Part shown: one piece after another, positions 1 through 8,993 of the stretch
Layout: each line of letters begins with the position of its first letter
Numbering within the stretch: the stretch's first letter is position 1
Source of the DNA: Pseudomonadota bacterium
GTDB taxonomy: Bacteria > Pseudomonadota > Gammaproteobacteria > JAIEPX01
NCBI GenBank assembly: GCA_029777855.1
Contig: JAKORL010000172.1
Coordinates: 1-39,944, forward strand
Reading direction: 5' to 3'
Length of the DNA stretch: 39,944 nucleotides
Translations under genes and position numbers: made by a program
Notes under the pieces: model-generated
Told to the model about the DNA's origin: nothing
The model's database searches: none
The model's input: only the letters and a program-made list of their open reading frames with translations

Positions 1-1
1 C

Positions 2-976
2 GTAGAATGCGAATCATCTGGATACATTCTCCAAAAATGTAAATCGGAAGATATCATTGCTGTCGGGAATTGCTATGGCAAACTATTTGAATCTCTTGCC
101 GATCTAGAGGCTGAGGCTAATAGTGACTCTAACCCAGAGCCTGCCACAGACATACCATCAATGAATGGAAATTTAGACATTTTTTCTAAGTCTGCACTGA
201 AATACATCCAAGACAACAACCTTAAAAAAGAGGACTTCCTCAATATGGGATTAGTAACAGTTGAAAAAATTAAATCTCAAATTGCGGAAAATGTCTCAGC
301 AAATAAAAACGTAAACTCTCAAGAATTTCCGAAATTCCAGGTAGAGCCTGCCTCCTTCTCTAAATTAGCTGAAATTTCAAAATTATCACGAAACAAGGAG
401 GGGGTTTTAACAAGCTCATTGACTATTCAACTTTTCTCAGAAGAAATCAGACGCCGATTTATCAACGTTTCTTGGATGAACAGAAGAATATTACCCTATA
501 TTTTGCACGTATTTTCAATGATGCTTGAAAAAAATCCTCGTTTCACGAGTTATTATTCAGATAAAAAAATTCATCTCTATAACCGTGTCAATTTGGGCTT
601 AGCAATTGACATTGGAAAAGGGCTAAAAGTTTTAGTAATTGAAGACTCAAATACCCTGTCTTTATTCGATCTGCAAATGTCAATTATAGAATCTATTTCG
701 GATTATCATGAGAACACCAATCCAATGTCTGCTCTAAAAAGCCCTACCGTAACAGTAACGGATCTATCTCAAGATAATATTTTACATTTCCAACCTATTT
801 TGAACGAAAATCAATCTGTTATTTTGGGAATTGGCGGTGATCAAGATCTCCCAGGATCTCCACTATCTTTAACTATTGTTTTTGATCACCGCGTCCTTTC
901 AGGTCAAGAAGTGGCTACATTCTTGAAGCAATTTAAGGAACATTTGTTGGATCAAAACACATCCATAATTACCTAG
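2..976 (+). CDS. 2-oxoacid dehydrogenase E2 acyltransferase (dihydrolipoamide acyltransferase), 5' partial
   Basis: The frame is open from base 2, so the start lies left of the window. The first visible residues (VECESSGYILQ, then VGNCYGKLFE) match the second half of a lipoyl domain. An acidic linker follows, then a peripheral-subunit-binding segment (SALKYIQDNN, GLVTVEKI) that would hold E1 or E3, then a catalytic acyltransferase domain up to the stop. E2 proteins carry acyl groups on lipoate and pass them to CoA in the cytoplasm. The catalytic motif reads DHRVLSG where the family has DHRxxDG: the histidine is kept but the aspartate is serine, so activity or acceptor may differ. The stop is 24 bases before the likely start of the fused E1, which indicates one operon. 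Family assignment is firm; the substrate (pyruvate, acetoin or branched 2-oxoacid) cannot be told. Confidence 0.85.
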   Translation, partial: VECESSGYILQKCKSEDIIAVGNCYGKLFESLADLEAEANSDSNPEPATDIPSMNGNLDIFSKSALKYIQDNNLKKEDFLNMGLVTVEKIKSQIAENVSANKNVNSQEFPKFQVEPASFSKLAEISKLSRNKEGVLTSSLTIQLFSEEIRRRFINVSWMNRRILPYILHVFSMMLEKNPRFTSYYSDKKIHLYNRVNLGLAIDIGKGLKVLVIEDSNTLSLFDLQMSIIESISDYHENTNPMSALKSPTVTVTDLSQDNILHFQPILNENQSVILGIGGDQDLPGSPLSLTIVFDHRVLSGQEVATFLKQFKEHLLDQNTSIIT

Positions 977-1000
977 CATTTCATTATGAGGCCATTAAAA

Positions 1001-2971
1001 ATGCAAACAACATCTTTGATTCAAAATCTTACTATCCCTAAAGAGACACAGGATCGTATTATTTATAAAGCCTTGCTGACACGTAGAGTAGAAGAAACCT
1101 TATTAGAGCTCTATGGAAAAGGAGAACTGTACGGAACAGTACATACTTGCCTAGGACAAGAATTCACTGGAGCCATAATCAACGAGTTTCTTCGCCCTGG
1201 TGACTCCATTTTCTCAAACCATCGATGTCACGGCCATTTCTTAAGTTTTACAGAAGATGTAGTAGGTCTAATCGGTGAGATTTATGGAAATTCTTTAGGT
1301 GTATGCGGAGGAAAAGGTGGTAGTCAGCATTTGTGTAAGAATGGTTTTTATTCGAATGGTATTCAAGGTGGAATTATACCTGTAGCCGCTGGTCTCGCAT
1401 GGGCAAAAAAACTTAAAGACAATGAAAATATCAGTATTGTTTTTATAGGTGATGGCACACTCGGTGAAGGAGTTCTTTATGAGACATTGAATATCGTTTC
1501 TAAATGGAATTTACCGCTTATTATTATCGTTGAAAATAATCTTTATTCGCAATCCACGAGCCAAAATGAAGTTTTAGCCGGAAGTATTTGTGATCGCGCT
1601 AGTGCTTTCTCCATCAGAACAGAAATATCCTCTATTTGGGATATTGATCATTTTTTTCGATCCGCTGAGCAACTCATTGATTATACACGCACAACATCAA
1701 AGCCAAGTTTTTTTCGTATAGACTCATATCGATTAGGCCCACATTCAAAAGGAGATGACCATCGTCAATTTAAAGAAATGGAACATTACAAATCCATAGA
1801 TCCTTTAAATTTAATTATTAATTCAGACAAAAATATACCTATTTTTGAAGAAGAAATTTCTGAAAAAATTTCGCAGGCAGTACAAAAAATTAAACAATCT
1901 CAGAATGCTGAATCTACTTTCTTTTCATTAACTCCTTTGAAATGGGAAAATCCGTTTTCTTTAACCACAAACAATTCACTTCGTTTCGGGCAAGCGATCA
2001 ACGAGACATTCAAAGATCTAATGCTGGAAAATGAAAAAATTTATTTCATCGGTGAAGATGTTCGCTCTCCCTATGGAGGAGCATTCAAAATTTCACAAGA
2101 GTTATCTTCCAAATTTCCCGGCAGAGTCTTGAACACACCAATCTCTGAAGCTGCCATCGTCGGCATAGGAAACGGACTAGCCTTAGAAGGTTATCGTCCT
2201 ATAATAGAGATAATGTTTGGTGATTTTATCACTTTAGCTTTGGACCAAATAATTAACCACGCAGCAAAGTTTCGATACATGTATAATGAACAAGTCAGAG
2301 TTCCTATTATTATACGAACACCAATGGGAGGAGGGCGCGGTTATGGCCCAACTCACAGTCAAACTTTGGATAGGCATTTATTAGGAATTCCTGGAATTCG
2401 TGTTGTTGCACTTAACAACCTAATTCACCCAAAATCTGTGTACGAAAGTCTATTAAATTCATCAGAAGACCCAACTGTTGTTCTCGAAAATAAAGTCCTA
2501 TATACAAAATATTTACGCACTACAGCACCAGAGGGATTTCGCTCTTGTTTTGTTAACGAAAAGAATTATCCTGCCGTAATTATCGAACCCGAAACGCATT
2601 ATGTTGACATCACGTTGATTACTTATGGAGGGCTTTCTGAACTGGCTTTTGAAATACTATCTGAATTATTTTCAGAGCATGAAATTATAGCTCAACTCAT
2701 TTGCCCTATTCAAATCTACCCTTTCGAAATAAGTCCATATCTCGATTTAATTAATAAATCTCGAGCTGTCTTTTTAATAGAAGAAGGACAAGGATTTGCC
2801 AATTTCTCCTCCGAACTCATCTCTCAATTTTCCCAACTAAACCTGGGTAAATCTCCGAAATTTCATAGGATTTCAGCGGACCCAAGCCCCATCCCCTCCA
2901 GTAAGTCTCTTGAAAATCTTGTGCTTATTAGCAAAGAAAAAGTCATAAATAGTATAATCCAAAATTTATAA
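1001..2971 (+). CDS. 2-oxoacid dehydrogenase E1, fused alpha and beta subunits (TPP-dependent)
   Basis: This 656-residue protein joins an E1 alpha half and an E1 beta half in one chain. The alpha half has the thiamine-diphosphate motif GDG (about residues 150-152) closed by ENN about 28 residues later, and the typical GKGGSQH loop. The beta half starts near residue 330 and shows GEDV, the NTPISEAAIVGIGNGLA segment and a PMGGGRGYGPTHSQ loop, as in pyruvate and acetoin dehydrogenase beta chains. It should decarboxylate a 2-oxoacid and acylate the lipoate of the preceding E2. I place the start at ATG 1001, which has GAGG nine bases upstream; an in-frame ATG at 986 lacks a ribosome site. Fused E1 chains are often found in dedicated rather than housekeeping complexes. 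Specificity is not decidable from sequence alone. Confidence 0.85.
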   Translation: MQTTSLIQNLTIPKETQDRIIYKALLTRRVEETLLELYGKGELYGTVHTCLGQEFTGAIINEFLRPGDSIFSNHRCHGHFLSFTEDVVGLIGEIYGNSLGVCGGKGGSQHLCKNGFYSNGIQGGIIPVAAGLAWAKKLKDNENISIVFIGDGTLGEGVLYETLNIVSKWNLPLIIIVENNLYSQSTSQNEVLAGSICDRASAFSIRTEISSIWDIDHFFRSAEQLIDYTRTTSKPSFFRIDSYRLGPHSKGDDHRQFKEMEHYKSIDPLNLIINSDKNIPIFEEEISEKISQAVQKIKQSQNAESTFFSLTPLKWENPFSLTTNNSLRFGQAINETFKDLMLENEKIYFIGEDVRSPYGGAFKISQELSSKFPGRVLNTPISEAAIVGIGNGLALEGYRPIIEIMFGDFITLALDQIINHAAKFRYMYNEQVRVPIIIRTPMGGGRGYGPTHSQTLDRHLLGIPGIRVVALNNLIHPKSVYESLLNSSEDPTVVLENKVLYTKYLRTTAPEGFRSCFVNEKNYPAVIIEPETHYVDITLITYGGLSELAFEILSELFSEHEIIAQLICPIQIYPFEISPYLDLINKSRAVFLIEEGQGFANFSSELISQFSQLNLGKSPKFHRISADPSPIPSSKSLENLVLISKEKVINSIIQNL

Positions 2972-3081
2972 TTAAATTCTTAACCATGAGGGCTTAAAGT
3001 CATGTTATACTGCTATCCAATCAATATCTTAATTTTTGACTTAGAATCTACTTAAATACAACACACTTGCTTGAGGTACGA

Positions 3082-4041
3082 ATGACTAAAAATTCTAAAT
3101 CTGTTTTTATGTTTTCTGGGCAAGGTTCTCAGTATTACTTTATGGGTCTATCTCTGTATCGAGAAAATTTAGTATTCAGAAAAACAATTAATTATCTCGA
3201 TGAGTTGGTTAAATCTATATCCGGATATTCTGTACTCTCTGCTATTTATGATCAAACGAAACTAATTACAGAGAAACTCGACAATTTAGCAATTACACAC
3301 CCTGCTATATTTATGATTCAATATGCCATGGTGAAGACATTAGAATCTCTAGATATTTTTCCAGATATTGTTCTGGGGTATAGCCTAGGTGAATACTCCG
3401 CCCTAACTACAGCTGGAGTTATTAATCCCGAAGAAGCTCTAGGAATGATTTTAAGCCAAGCTAAAATTGTTAGGGCTGTATGTGACACAGGTTTTATGTA
3501 CGCCATTTTAGCTAATCACGAACAACATCTACCGCTATATTCAAATTCAACACAAGTTGAATTAGCATCCAAAAATTTCCAACAGCATTTCGTTCTTGCT
3601 GGCCTGGAAAACTCTGAATCAAAACTGGTAGAGATGCTGAATTCGTCAAAGTTAGTTTATTTTAAACTACCAATACAGTATGGCTTTCATTCTAGCGCTA
3701 TTGAGCCAGCCATTGAGCCAATAAAAGCGACAATCGATGAAGCCGTATTTAAAACTCCAATGCTACCAATAGCATCATGTACAAAAGGACACTTTTTGAA
3801 TTCTATAGATAATAAACACTTTCAGGAGGTTTTTCGAGCGCCCATTCAATTTCAAAAAACGATTCAATTTCTTGAAAATAAAGGTCAGTATCGATATATA
3901 GACATCGGTCCTTCAGATACACTTTCAATTTTTACAAAATATATCATTAATAAAGATTCGAAGTCTAAAATTATCTCGACATTGAGTATGCAGAAAAATA
4001 ATTTTTCTTTCACTGAATTAAAATCAGATCTTATGAAATAA
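3082..4041 (+). CDS. FabD-like malonyl/acyl-CoA:ACP transferase
   Basis: A 319-residue acyltransferase of the FabD / polyketide AT family. It has the oxyanion motif GQGSQ (residues 13-17), the nucleophile elbow GYSLGE with Ser101 (usually GHSLGE) and the catalytic histidine in GFHSSAIEP (His203), and ends with the usual P-Q-F and GPSDTL segments. Such enzymes move malonyl or acetyl groups from CoA to an acyl carrier protein. ATG 3082 is chosen because GAGG lies six bases upstream; a TTG five codons earlier has no support. It follows E1 after a 110-base gap and is not beside other fab genes, so it may be a free-standing AT of a specialised pathway whose other genes lie left of the window. A housekeeping FabD role is possible but less likely in this context. 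Confidence 0.8.
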   Translation: MTKNSKSVFMFSGQGSQYYFMGLSLYRENLVFRKTINYLDELVKSISGYSVLSAIYDQTKLITEKLDNLAITHPAIFMIQYAMVKTLESLDIFPDIVLGYSLGEYSALTTAGVINPEEALGMILSQAKIVRAVCDTGFMYAILANHEQHLPLYSNSTQVELASKNFQQHFVLAGLENSESKLVEMLNSSKLVYFKLPIQYGFHSSAIEPAIEPIKATIDEAVFKTPMLPIASCTKGHFLNSIDNKHFQEVFRAPIQFQKTIQFLENKGQYRYIDIGPSDTLSIFTKYIINKDSKSKIISTLSMQKNNFSFTELKSDLMK

Positions 4042-4049
4042 CTTCATTT

Positions 4050-4727
4050 CTATGATAGCAAGAGATCGATTTTTAGTTCAGACAAAAAATTAGGTTGCTT
4101 TGCGTGGGCTAAACTTCCCAAACATGGCACTGGCATCCATCTTGCTAATGTTGCAATATTTTCATCTTTCTCTAACATTGTATCATCAATACAATTAGCA
4201 ACCCAGCCTATCAAAGGTATCTTGGTATACATCATATTTTGTGCCGTTAATATGGCGTGATTAATGCAGCCCAATCTGATACCCACCACTAAAATGACAG
4301 GTAGTTGTAAAGTTCTAACAACATCTGACATACACTCCATTTCATTGATCGGCACCGACCATCCACCGACACCTTCTATAATATTAATAAAGGCCTCTGT
4401 CTGGATAGATTCGTTAATAATATTTACCAAGGAATTGACCGTGAGCAAATCTCCTTTTTTCTTAGCGGCAATGTGTGGTGCTATCGGTTCCTGAAAGGAG
4501 ATTGGATTAATGACCTTATAGTTTCTTTTAACTGATGATGCCTCTTGTAAAGCGAGCGCATCTTCGTTTACAAGCTCTCCAGCTCTGTTATAGTAGCATC
4601 CTGTCGCTATAGGTTTTAATCCGAAGGTTTTATATCCTAAACTGTTTAATTGCCTAAGCAAGGCGACGGTAACAGTTGTTTTACCGATACCTGTATCAGT
4701 CCCTGTAATAAAAACACTATTTTTCAT
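4050..4727 (-). CDS. bioD: Dethiobiotin synthetase BioD
   Basis: BioD closes the ureido ring of dethiobiotin from 7,8-diaminononanoate, CO2 and ATP, the penultimate step of biotin synthesis. The protein (225 residues) begins with the phosphate-binding loop GTDTGIGKT at residues 9-17. The GLKPIATG segment and an EGVGGWSVPIN segment, the family's EGAGG-type motif, follow. The start is put at ATG 4727; the eight extra codons upstream lie inside bioC and are not conserved in the family. It overlaps the end of bioC by 11 bases, indicating translational coupling, and is the last gene of the bioBFCD operon. The stop lies 8 bases from the stop of the convergent acyltransferase gene, with no obvious terminator between. 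Confidence 0.93.
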   Translation of the reverse strand: MKNSVFITGTDTGIGKTTVTVALLRQLNSLGYKTFGLKPIATGCYYNRAGELVNEDALALQEASSVKRNYKVINPISFQEPIAPHIAAKKKGDLLTVNSLVNIINESIQTEAFINIIEGVGGWSVPINEMECMSDVVRTLQLPVILVVGIRLGCINHAILTAQNMMYTKIPLIGWVANCIDDTMLEKDENIATLARWMPVPCLGSLAHAKQPNFLSELKIDLLLS

Positions 4728-5484
4728 GATCTCTTGTCTTAGTGAGGACAAATATCCCTATTTGATAGGTTAATGACAGCGAATTTGTATCAATAAAAAT
4801 ATTATCTATACTTTTTCGCAGTCCAATCTTTCTATTTATATCGACTGGTTTTGTCACGCAATTAGCACCAACCGACTTAATAGACTTTAATGCTTCGTAA
4901 TGGGAAGAAAAAGGTTGTTCAATTATGGATTGATGATAAATAACCTCCGAAAGATTCAATTTATCAGCAATAAAATTTATATCTCGAGCTCGTTTAAAAT
5001 CGTTTCTGTGCGATTCTTTTAGTTCTTTGAATGTGCCATCAAGTGGTATTGTAAAAACCAAAATACCCTCATCTCTCAAATAGGCGCCGAATAACTCAAT
5101 GGTTTTTTCCAAACATAACGACCATTGAAGACCCATATTGCAAAAGATCAAATCCATACTTTTTTCTTCAAATAGGACCTCTTCGAAATCTCCCGCTATA
5201 AACTCGACATCGTATTGATTTAGCTTTTTTTTCGCAACATCAAGTAAACGATCTGAGATGTCTACAGCAAATAATTTTTCATAACGCGTTGCTTCCATCA
5301 GAGCTAGAGTACTATTTCCTGTGCCACATGCAAAATCAGCAATTACACCAAAATCTTTTCTTAGCAACGTTAATAACTCAATGGATTTCAAACAAATGTT
5401 CTTCTGCACATGATCGCTGAGGTCATAAGTTACACAGGCCTTATTAAAGGCTCGCCGAATCTGACCCTTCTTTAATGATTGCAT
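4717..5484 (-). CDS. bioC: Malonyl-ACP O-methyltransferase BioC
   Basis: BioC methylates malonyl-ACP (or CoA) with SAM so that the fatty-acid synthase can build the pimeloyl chain of biotin. The 255-residue protein has the SAM-binding motif DFACGTG (residues 50-56), an acidic end of strand 2 (FAVDIS), a GDFEE motif III region and the BioC-typical CNMGLQW segment. The start at ATG 5484 gives the usual BioC N-terminus with RRAFNKA and YD; the longer open frame upstream is the end of bioF. It overlaps bioF by 13 bases and bioD by 11 bases. No bioH is seen in the window, so the esterase that unmasks pimeloyl-ACP must be elsewhere or replaced. Confidence 0.9.
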   Translation of the reverse strand: MQSLKKGQIRRAFNKACVTYDLSDHVQKNICLKSIELLTLLRKDFGVIADFACGTGNSTLALMEATRYEKLFAVDISDRLLDVAKKKLNQYDVEFIAGDFEEVLFEEKSMDLIFCNMGLQWSLCLEKTIELFGAYLRDEGILVFTIPLDGTFKELKESHRNDFKRARDINFIADKLNLSEVIYHQSIIEQPFSSHYEALKSIKSVGANCVTKPVDINRKIGLRKSIDNIFIDTNSLSLTYQIGIFVLTKTRDHEK

Positions 5485-6629
5485 ACAAGAACATCCTTCA
5501 TGCAATTCAACAAACGAATAATATCTTCTTCTCCGTGCAAAGAATTCAGAGAAATTCGAATGCAAGCGCTGTTCTTAGGAACTGTAGGTGGGCGTATACA
5601 TGAAACAAAAAATCCTTGCTTCAAAACTTCTTTTTGTATTTCTATTGCTTTATCACTATCACCAACAACAATCGATTTAATCGGCGTCATATCCTGCGAT
5701 GAAAGAATCAATCCTCTTGACTCTGATTCTCGGACAAAAAATCCTATCAATCCTAGCAGAGATTCACGTCGCCAGGTCTCATCATTAATAATTTTCAATG
5801 TTTCTAATAATGCGCATGCTATGGCCGGTGGAAGAGCTGTGGTATAGCGATAAGTGCGCGCAAACTGTAATATACTTTCAATAATTTCTTTTTTTCCAGC
5901 AACGACAGCTCCCATCGCATTAAACGCTTTCCCCAACGGAGCTACAATACAATCGAGTTGATCGGACTTAAGCTTCTGATGCTCACTAATTCCTTTTCCA
6001 CTTTTTCCTAAAACACCAATTCCATGTGCATCATCAACAATAATAGTTGCCCCCTGATTGACTATTGAACTAATCTCTGAAATAGGAGCAATACTACCTT
6101 CTATACTAAAAACACTTTCACAAATGATCAAATCTGGATTTTTAGACTTCATTAATTGGAATAAATCGTTCATAGAATTATGCTTAAATCTAAAGTGTTT
6201 TGCTCTTGATAACTGAATCCCATCTAAAAGTGACGCATGACATAATTTATCAGACAATACTATCGATTTTCTATTTCCCAAGGCTGTAATAGTGCCAATA
6301 TTCGCTAAATAGCCAGAACCAAATAATATGGCATTTTCTACACCTAACCAATCTGCAAATTCGTATTCAAATTGTGCGTGCGAATCGTAGTAGCCAGAAA
6401 CAAGAGCTGATGCCCCACTACCTATACCATATTTACGCACCCCTTTGATGTAGGCCTCAATAATTTTTGGATGTCCAGACAACCCTAAATAGTCGTTACT
6501 ACAGAAATTTAGGGCTAGTTTATCTTCAACAACTACTTGGTTATTCGCAAATTTCTTTAGTGGATACCTTACTCTTACCAAATTATTTGTCTTCCATTGT
6601 CTCATTTTTTGTATTTTTCTAGTCAGCAT
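5472..6629 (-). CDS. bioF: 8-amino-7-oxononanoate synthase BioF
   Basis: BioF is a PLP enzyme that condenses pimeloyl-ACP or CoA with L-alanine to 8-amino-7-oxononanoate. The 385-residue protein shows NFCSNDYLGLSGHP near residue 41, VDDAHGIGVLG near 198-207 (the PLP-contacting Asp and His) and PLGKAFN with the Schiff-base Lys234. Length and motif order are normal. ATG 6629 follows AGGATTAGG on the minus strand, and the gap to bioB is only nine bases, so both are read from the bioB promoter. The 3' end overlaps bioC. Confidence 0.93.
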   Translation of the reverse strand: MLTRKIQKMRQWKTNNLVRVRYPLKKFANNQVVVEDKLALNFCSNDYLGLSGHPKIIEAYIKGVRKYGIGSGASALVSGYYDSHAQFEYEFADWLGVENAILFGSGYLANIGTITALGNRKSIVLSDKLCHASLLDGIQLSRAKHFRFKHNSMNDLFQLMKSKNPDLIICESVFSIEGSIAPISEISSIVNQGATIIVDDAHGIGVLGKSGKGISEHQKLKSDQLDCIVAPLGKAFNAMGAVVAGKKEIIESILQFARTYRYTTALPPAIACALLETLKIINDETWRRESLLGLIGFFVRESESRGLILSSQDMTPIKSIVVGDSDKAIEIQKEVLKQGFFVSCIRPPTVPKNSACIRISLNSLHGEEDIIRLLNCMKDVLVCNH

Positions 6630-6638
6630 TACCTAATC

Positions 6639-7583
6639 CTACTTTAAAGGCGGCTTCAAACCCAGTTTATTCATCAACTCACAATCTTTTTGCGCGCTGG
6701 GATTGGGCGCTGTTAATAATACATCTCCAATAAATATCGAATTTGCACCTGACATAAAACACCAGGCTTGAAATTCGTCACTCATCTGTTCACGACCCGC
6801 TGAAAGTCTAATCATCGATTGAGGAAACATAATACGTGTAATTGCAATCGTTTTAATAAATTCAAAATGATCTAGCTCTTCCATTTTTTCAAGCGGCGTT
6901 CCCTTTAAAGGTATTAATTTATTAATAGGTATACTCTTTGGAGCCTCAGGAAACTTTTTCAATTGCAACAACATATCAATTCGATCATCCCTGGTTTCAC
7001 CGAGCCCTAAAATACCGCCACAACATACGTTAATTCCTGAATCTATTACATTTTTTATAGTATCTAATCTATCTTGATACGTTCTAGTCTTAATAATTGA
7101 TGGATAAAATTGCTCAGAGGTATCGATATTATGATTGTAGTAATCTAATCCAGCTTCTTTTAAGTCACTCGCCTGTGATGCATTTAACAAACCTAGCGTA
7201 ACACATGTTTCTAATCCTAGAGATTTAACAGCTTGAACGAGCTCTAATACCTGTTCAAAACCTTTTTTAGGTGGAGATCTCCATGCGGCCCCCATACAAA
7301 ATCTTTTCGCTCCATTTTTTTTTGCTTCTTTAGCACACTCAATTACTTTTTCATGATCAAACAGCTTTTCTGGTTTTAATTCTGTTTTATAATGCACGCT
7401 TTGTGGACAGTAAGAACAATCCTCAGGGCACCCCCCTGTTTTAATATTCAATAACGAACAGTATTCCATTTCAACGGGGTTAAAATGCTTCTTATGTACT
7501 ACATAAGCTCGATGCACAACTTCAAACAGCGGCATTTCAAACAAATTCAAAAGCGACCTTTTATTCCAATGGCGACCACTCAT
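6639..7583 (-). CDS. bioB: Biotin synthase BioB
   Basis: BioB is the radical-SAM enzyme that inserts sulfur into dethiobiotin. The 314-residue protein has the radical-SAM cluster [10 protein letters not shown] with Cys52, Cys56 and Cys59, followed by the family's [15 protein letters not shown] and [10 protein letters not shown] segments; the last carries cysteines near the second iron-sulfur site. RLSAGRE near the C-terminus is also typical. The start ATG 7583 has AGGA plus GAGAG upstream. It is the first gene of bioBFCD and lies divergent to bioA, the same arrangement as in E. coli. The promoter and a BirA-like operator are in the 85 bases between them. Confidence 0.95.
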   Translation of the reverse strand: MSGRHWNKRSLLNLFEMPLFEVVHRAYVVHKKHFNPVEMEYCSLLNIKTGGCPEDCSYCPQSVHYKTELKPEKLFDHEKVIECAKEAKKNGAKRFCMGAAWRSPPKKGFEQVLELVQAVKSLGLETCVTLGLLNASQASDLKEAGLDYYNHNIDTSEQFYPSIIKTRTYQDRLDTIKNVIDSGINVCCGGILGLGETRDDRIDMLLQLKKFPEAPKSIPINKLIPLKGTPLEKMEELDHFEFIKTIAITRIMFPQSMIRLSAGREQMSDEFQAWCFMSGANSIFIGDVLLTAPNPSAQKDCELMNKLGLKPPLK

Positions 7584-7601
7584 CTCTCTTTTTTCCTAGT
7601 A

Positions 7602-7631
7602 TTGTATTATGGGCATCATATATGCTACATT
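7602..7631 (+). promoter_or_regulatory. Candidate promoter for bioA
   Basis: TTGTAT (7602-7607) and TACATT (7626-7631) are spaced by 18 bases on the plus strand. The match is moderate, and the pair overlaps the bioB promoter face to face, as in other divergent bio loci. Transcription would start at about the beginning of the BirA-like operator, giving a very short leader before bioA. Confidence 0.4.
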
Positions 7632-7643
7632 CTTTTTAGTCAA
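7615..7643 (-). promoter_or_regulatory. Sigma-70 type promoter for bioBFCD
   Basis: On the minus strand TTGACT (7643-7638) is followed after 17 bases by TATGAT (7620-7615), close to the sigma-70 consensus in both boxes and spacing. The bioB start is about 30 bases downstream. The -35 box overlaps the left half of the BirA-like operator. Confidence 0.65.
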
Positions 7644-7669
7644 CCTTACAAACTAAAATGGTTTACTAA
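7636..7669. promoter_or_regulatory. BirA-like biotin operator between bioB and bioA
   Basis: An inverted repeat TTAGTCAACC - 14 bases - GGTTTACTAA has arms that match in 9 of 10 positions. It resembles the bacterial BirA operator (TTGTAAACC - 14 to 16 bases - GGTTTACAA). It covers the bioB -35 box and reaches into the bioA start codon, so a biotinyl-AMP-bound BirA could block both directions. The repeat is seen; the regulator is inferred from the known family and the neighbouring genes. Confidence 0.75.
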
Positions 7670-8988
7670 TGAACAATCAAGAGATAGACTCAAAAGATAC
7701 TCAGTTCGTCTGGCACCCTTGTTCTCAAATGAAAGACCACGAGCTGTATAAGCCTTTGGTCATCAATCGAGCATACGAAAGTTATCTTGAGCTATTTAAC
7801 GGAATCAAAATCATTGATGCTATTTCAAGTTGGTGGTGTAAATCACTGGGGCATAATCATCCTCGTTTAAAAAATGCTCTTCTGAAACAACTCGACCAAT
7901 TTGAACATGTTGATCTTGGAAATACTACAAATGACCTCATCAACACTCTGTCAAAAAAATTAACTCAACTCATGCCTCACCTCGGTAAAGTTTTTTACGC
8001 TAGCGATGGTTCAAGCGCCGTAGAAATCGCCCTGAAAATGAGTTTGCACGTTCGGGTGCTCGAAGGCAAAACAAAAAAAACCCTATTTCTTGCTTTAAAA
8101 AATTCATATCATGGAGAAACCGTAGGTGCACTCAGTGTGAGTGATCTGAGTTTATATCGTTCTCCATACGAATCCGTTTTATTTAAACCACCTTTCATTG
8201 AAGCAGTTTATGTACAAAATACTGACGATCCGTTATGGAATGATGTCAGTATATTATGGAGTAAAATCGAAAAAAATTTAGATCAATACATTGATTCCAC
8301 TACAGCTCTTATTATCGAACCTATTGTTCAAGGTGCCGCTGGAATGCTCATAATTAGCAAAGATTTTCTAGAAAAATTAGCTGCGTGGGCAAAATCGCAT
8401 GATATTCATATTATTGCTGATGAAATAATGACGGGTATAGGACGCACAGGGAAAATGCTCGCATGCGAACATACTAATATACAGCCCGACTTCGTTTGCG
8501 TTTCTAAGGGCCTTACATCAGGATGGCTACCTCTCAGTGCTGTAATAACAACGGATACTATATATCAGCATTTTTATGATGACTATGAAACTGGTAAAGC
8601 TTTTTTACATTCCCACACCCATTCTGGAAATGCGTTAGCCGCCAGTGTTGCTCTAGCCACATTGCAAATTGTAGAAGAACAAGGCTTATGTAATCGTGCG
8701 AATCATTTGCAGAAGATTATGATGAATTATATGACTGACATTGCAAATCAAACAGATAAGCTACACAATTTACGAGGGATCGGTGCTATTGTAGCAGCTG
8801 ATTTAATAGAAACCCCTGAAATCCCACGATATGGATTTAAAGTATTTCAAGAAGCCATAAAACGCGGAGCTTTATTGCGACCTTTAGATAACACGCTATA
8901 CTGGTTTCCACCTTTAAATATCGAAGAAGATGTTCTATATGATTTAAAAATTATCACCTACGAGGCTATTCAAGCTATAGCCAAGTAA
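7669..8988 (+). CDS. bioA: Adenosylmethionine-8-amino-7-oxononanoate aminotransferase BioA
   Basis: BioA is a class III PLP aminotransferase that uses SAM as amino donor to turn 8-amino-7-oxononanoate into diaminononanoate. The 439-residue protein has WHPCSQMKDHE at the N-terminus, SSWWCKSLGHNHP, a PLP-binding DGSSAVEIALKM, ADEIMTGIGRTG with Asp251, and the Schiff-base lysine Lys280 in VSKGLTSGWLPLS. The HSHTHSGN segment is also typical. The ATG at 7669 overlaps the end of the BirA-like operator and has no strong ribosome site, so initiation may be weak or nearly leaderless. It is divergent to bioBFCD. The stop is five bases from the stop of the convergent secreted-protein gene. Confidence 0.95.
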   Translation: MNNQEIDSKDTQFVWHPCSQMKDHELYKPLVINRAYESYLELFNGIKIIDAISSWWCKSLGHNHPRLKNALLKQLDQFEHVDLGNTTNDLINTLSKKLTQLMPHLGKVFYASDGSSAVEIALKMSLHVRVLEGKTKKTLFLALKNSYHGETVGALSVSDLSLYRSPYESVLFKPPFIEAVYVQNTDDPLWNDVSILWSKIEKNLDQYIDSTTALIIEPIVQGAAGMLIISKDFLEKLAAWAKSHDIHIIADEIMTGIGRTGKMLACEHTNIQPDFVCVSKGLTSGWLPLSAVITTDTIYQHFYDDYETGKAFLHSHTHSGNALAASVALATLQIVEEQGLCNRANHLQKIMMNYMTDIANQTDKLHNLRGIGAIVAADLIETPEIPRYGFKVFQEAIKRGALLRPLDNTLYWFPPLNIEEDVLYDLKIITYEAIQAIAK

Positions 8989-8993
8989 CTTCG

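Noticed and set aside
4264-4494. Plus-strand frame inside bioD
   Set aside because: Antisense shadow of a well-conserved gene.
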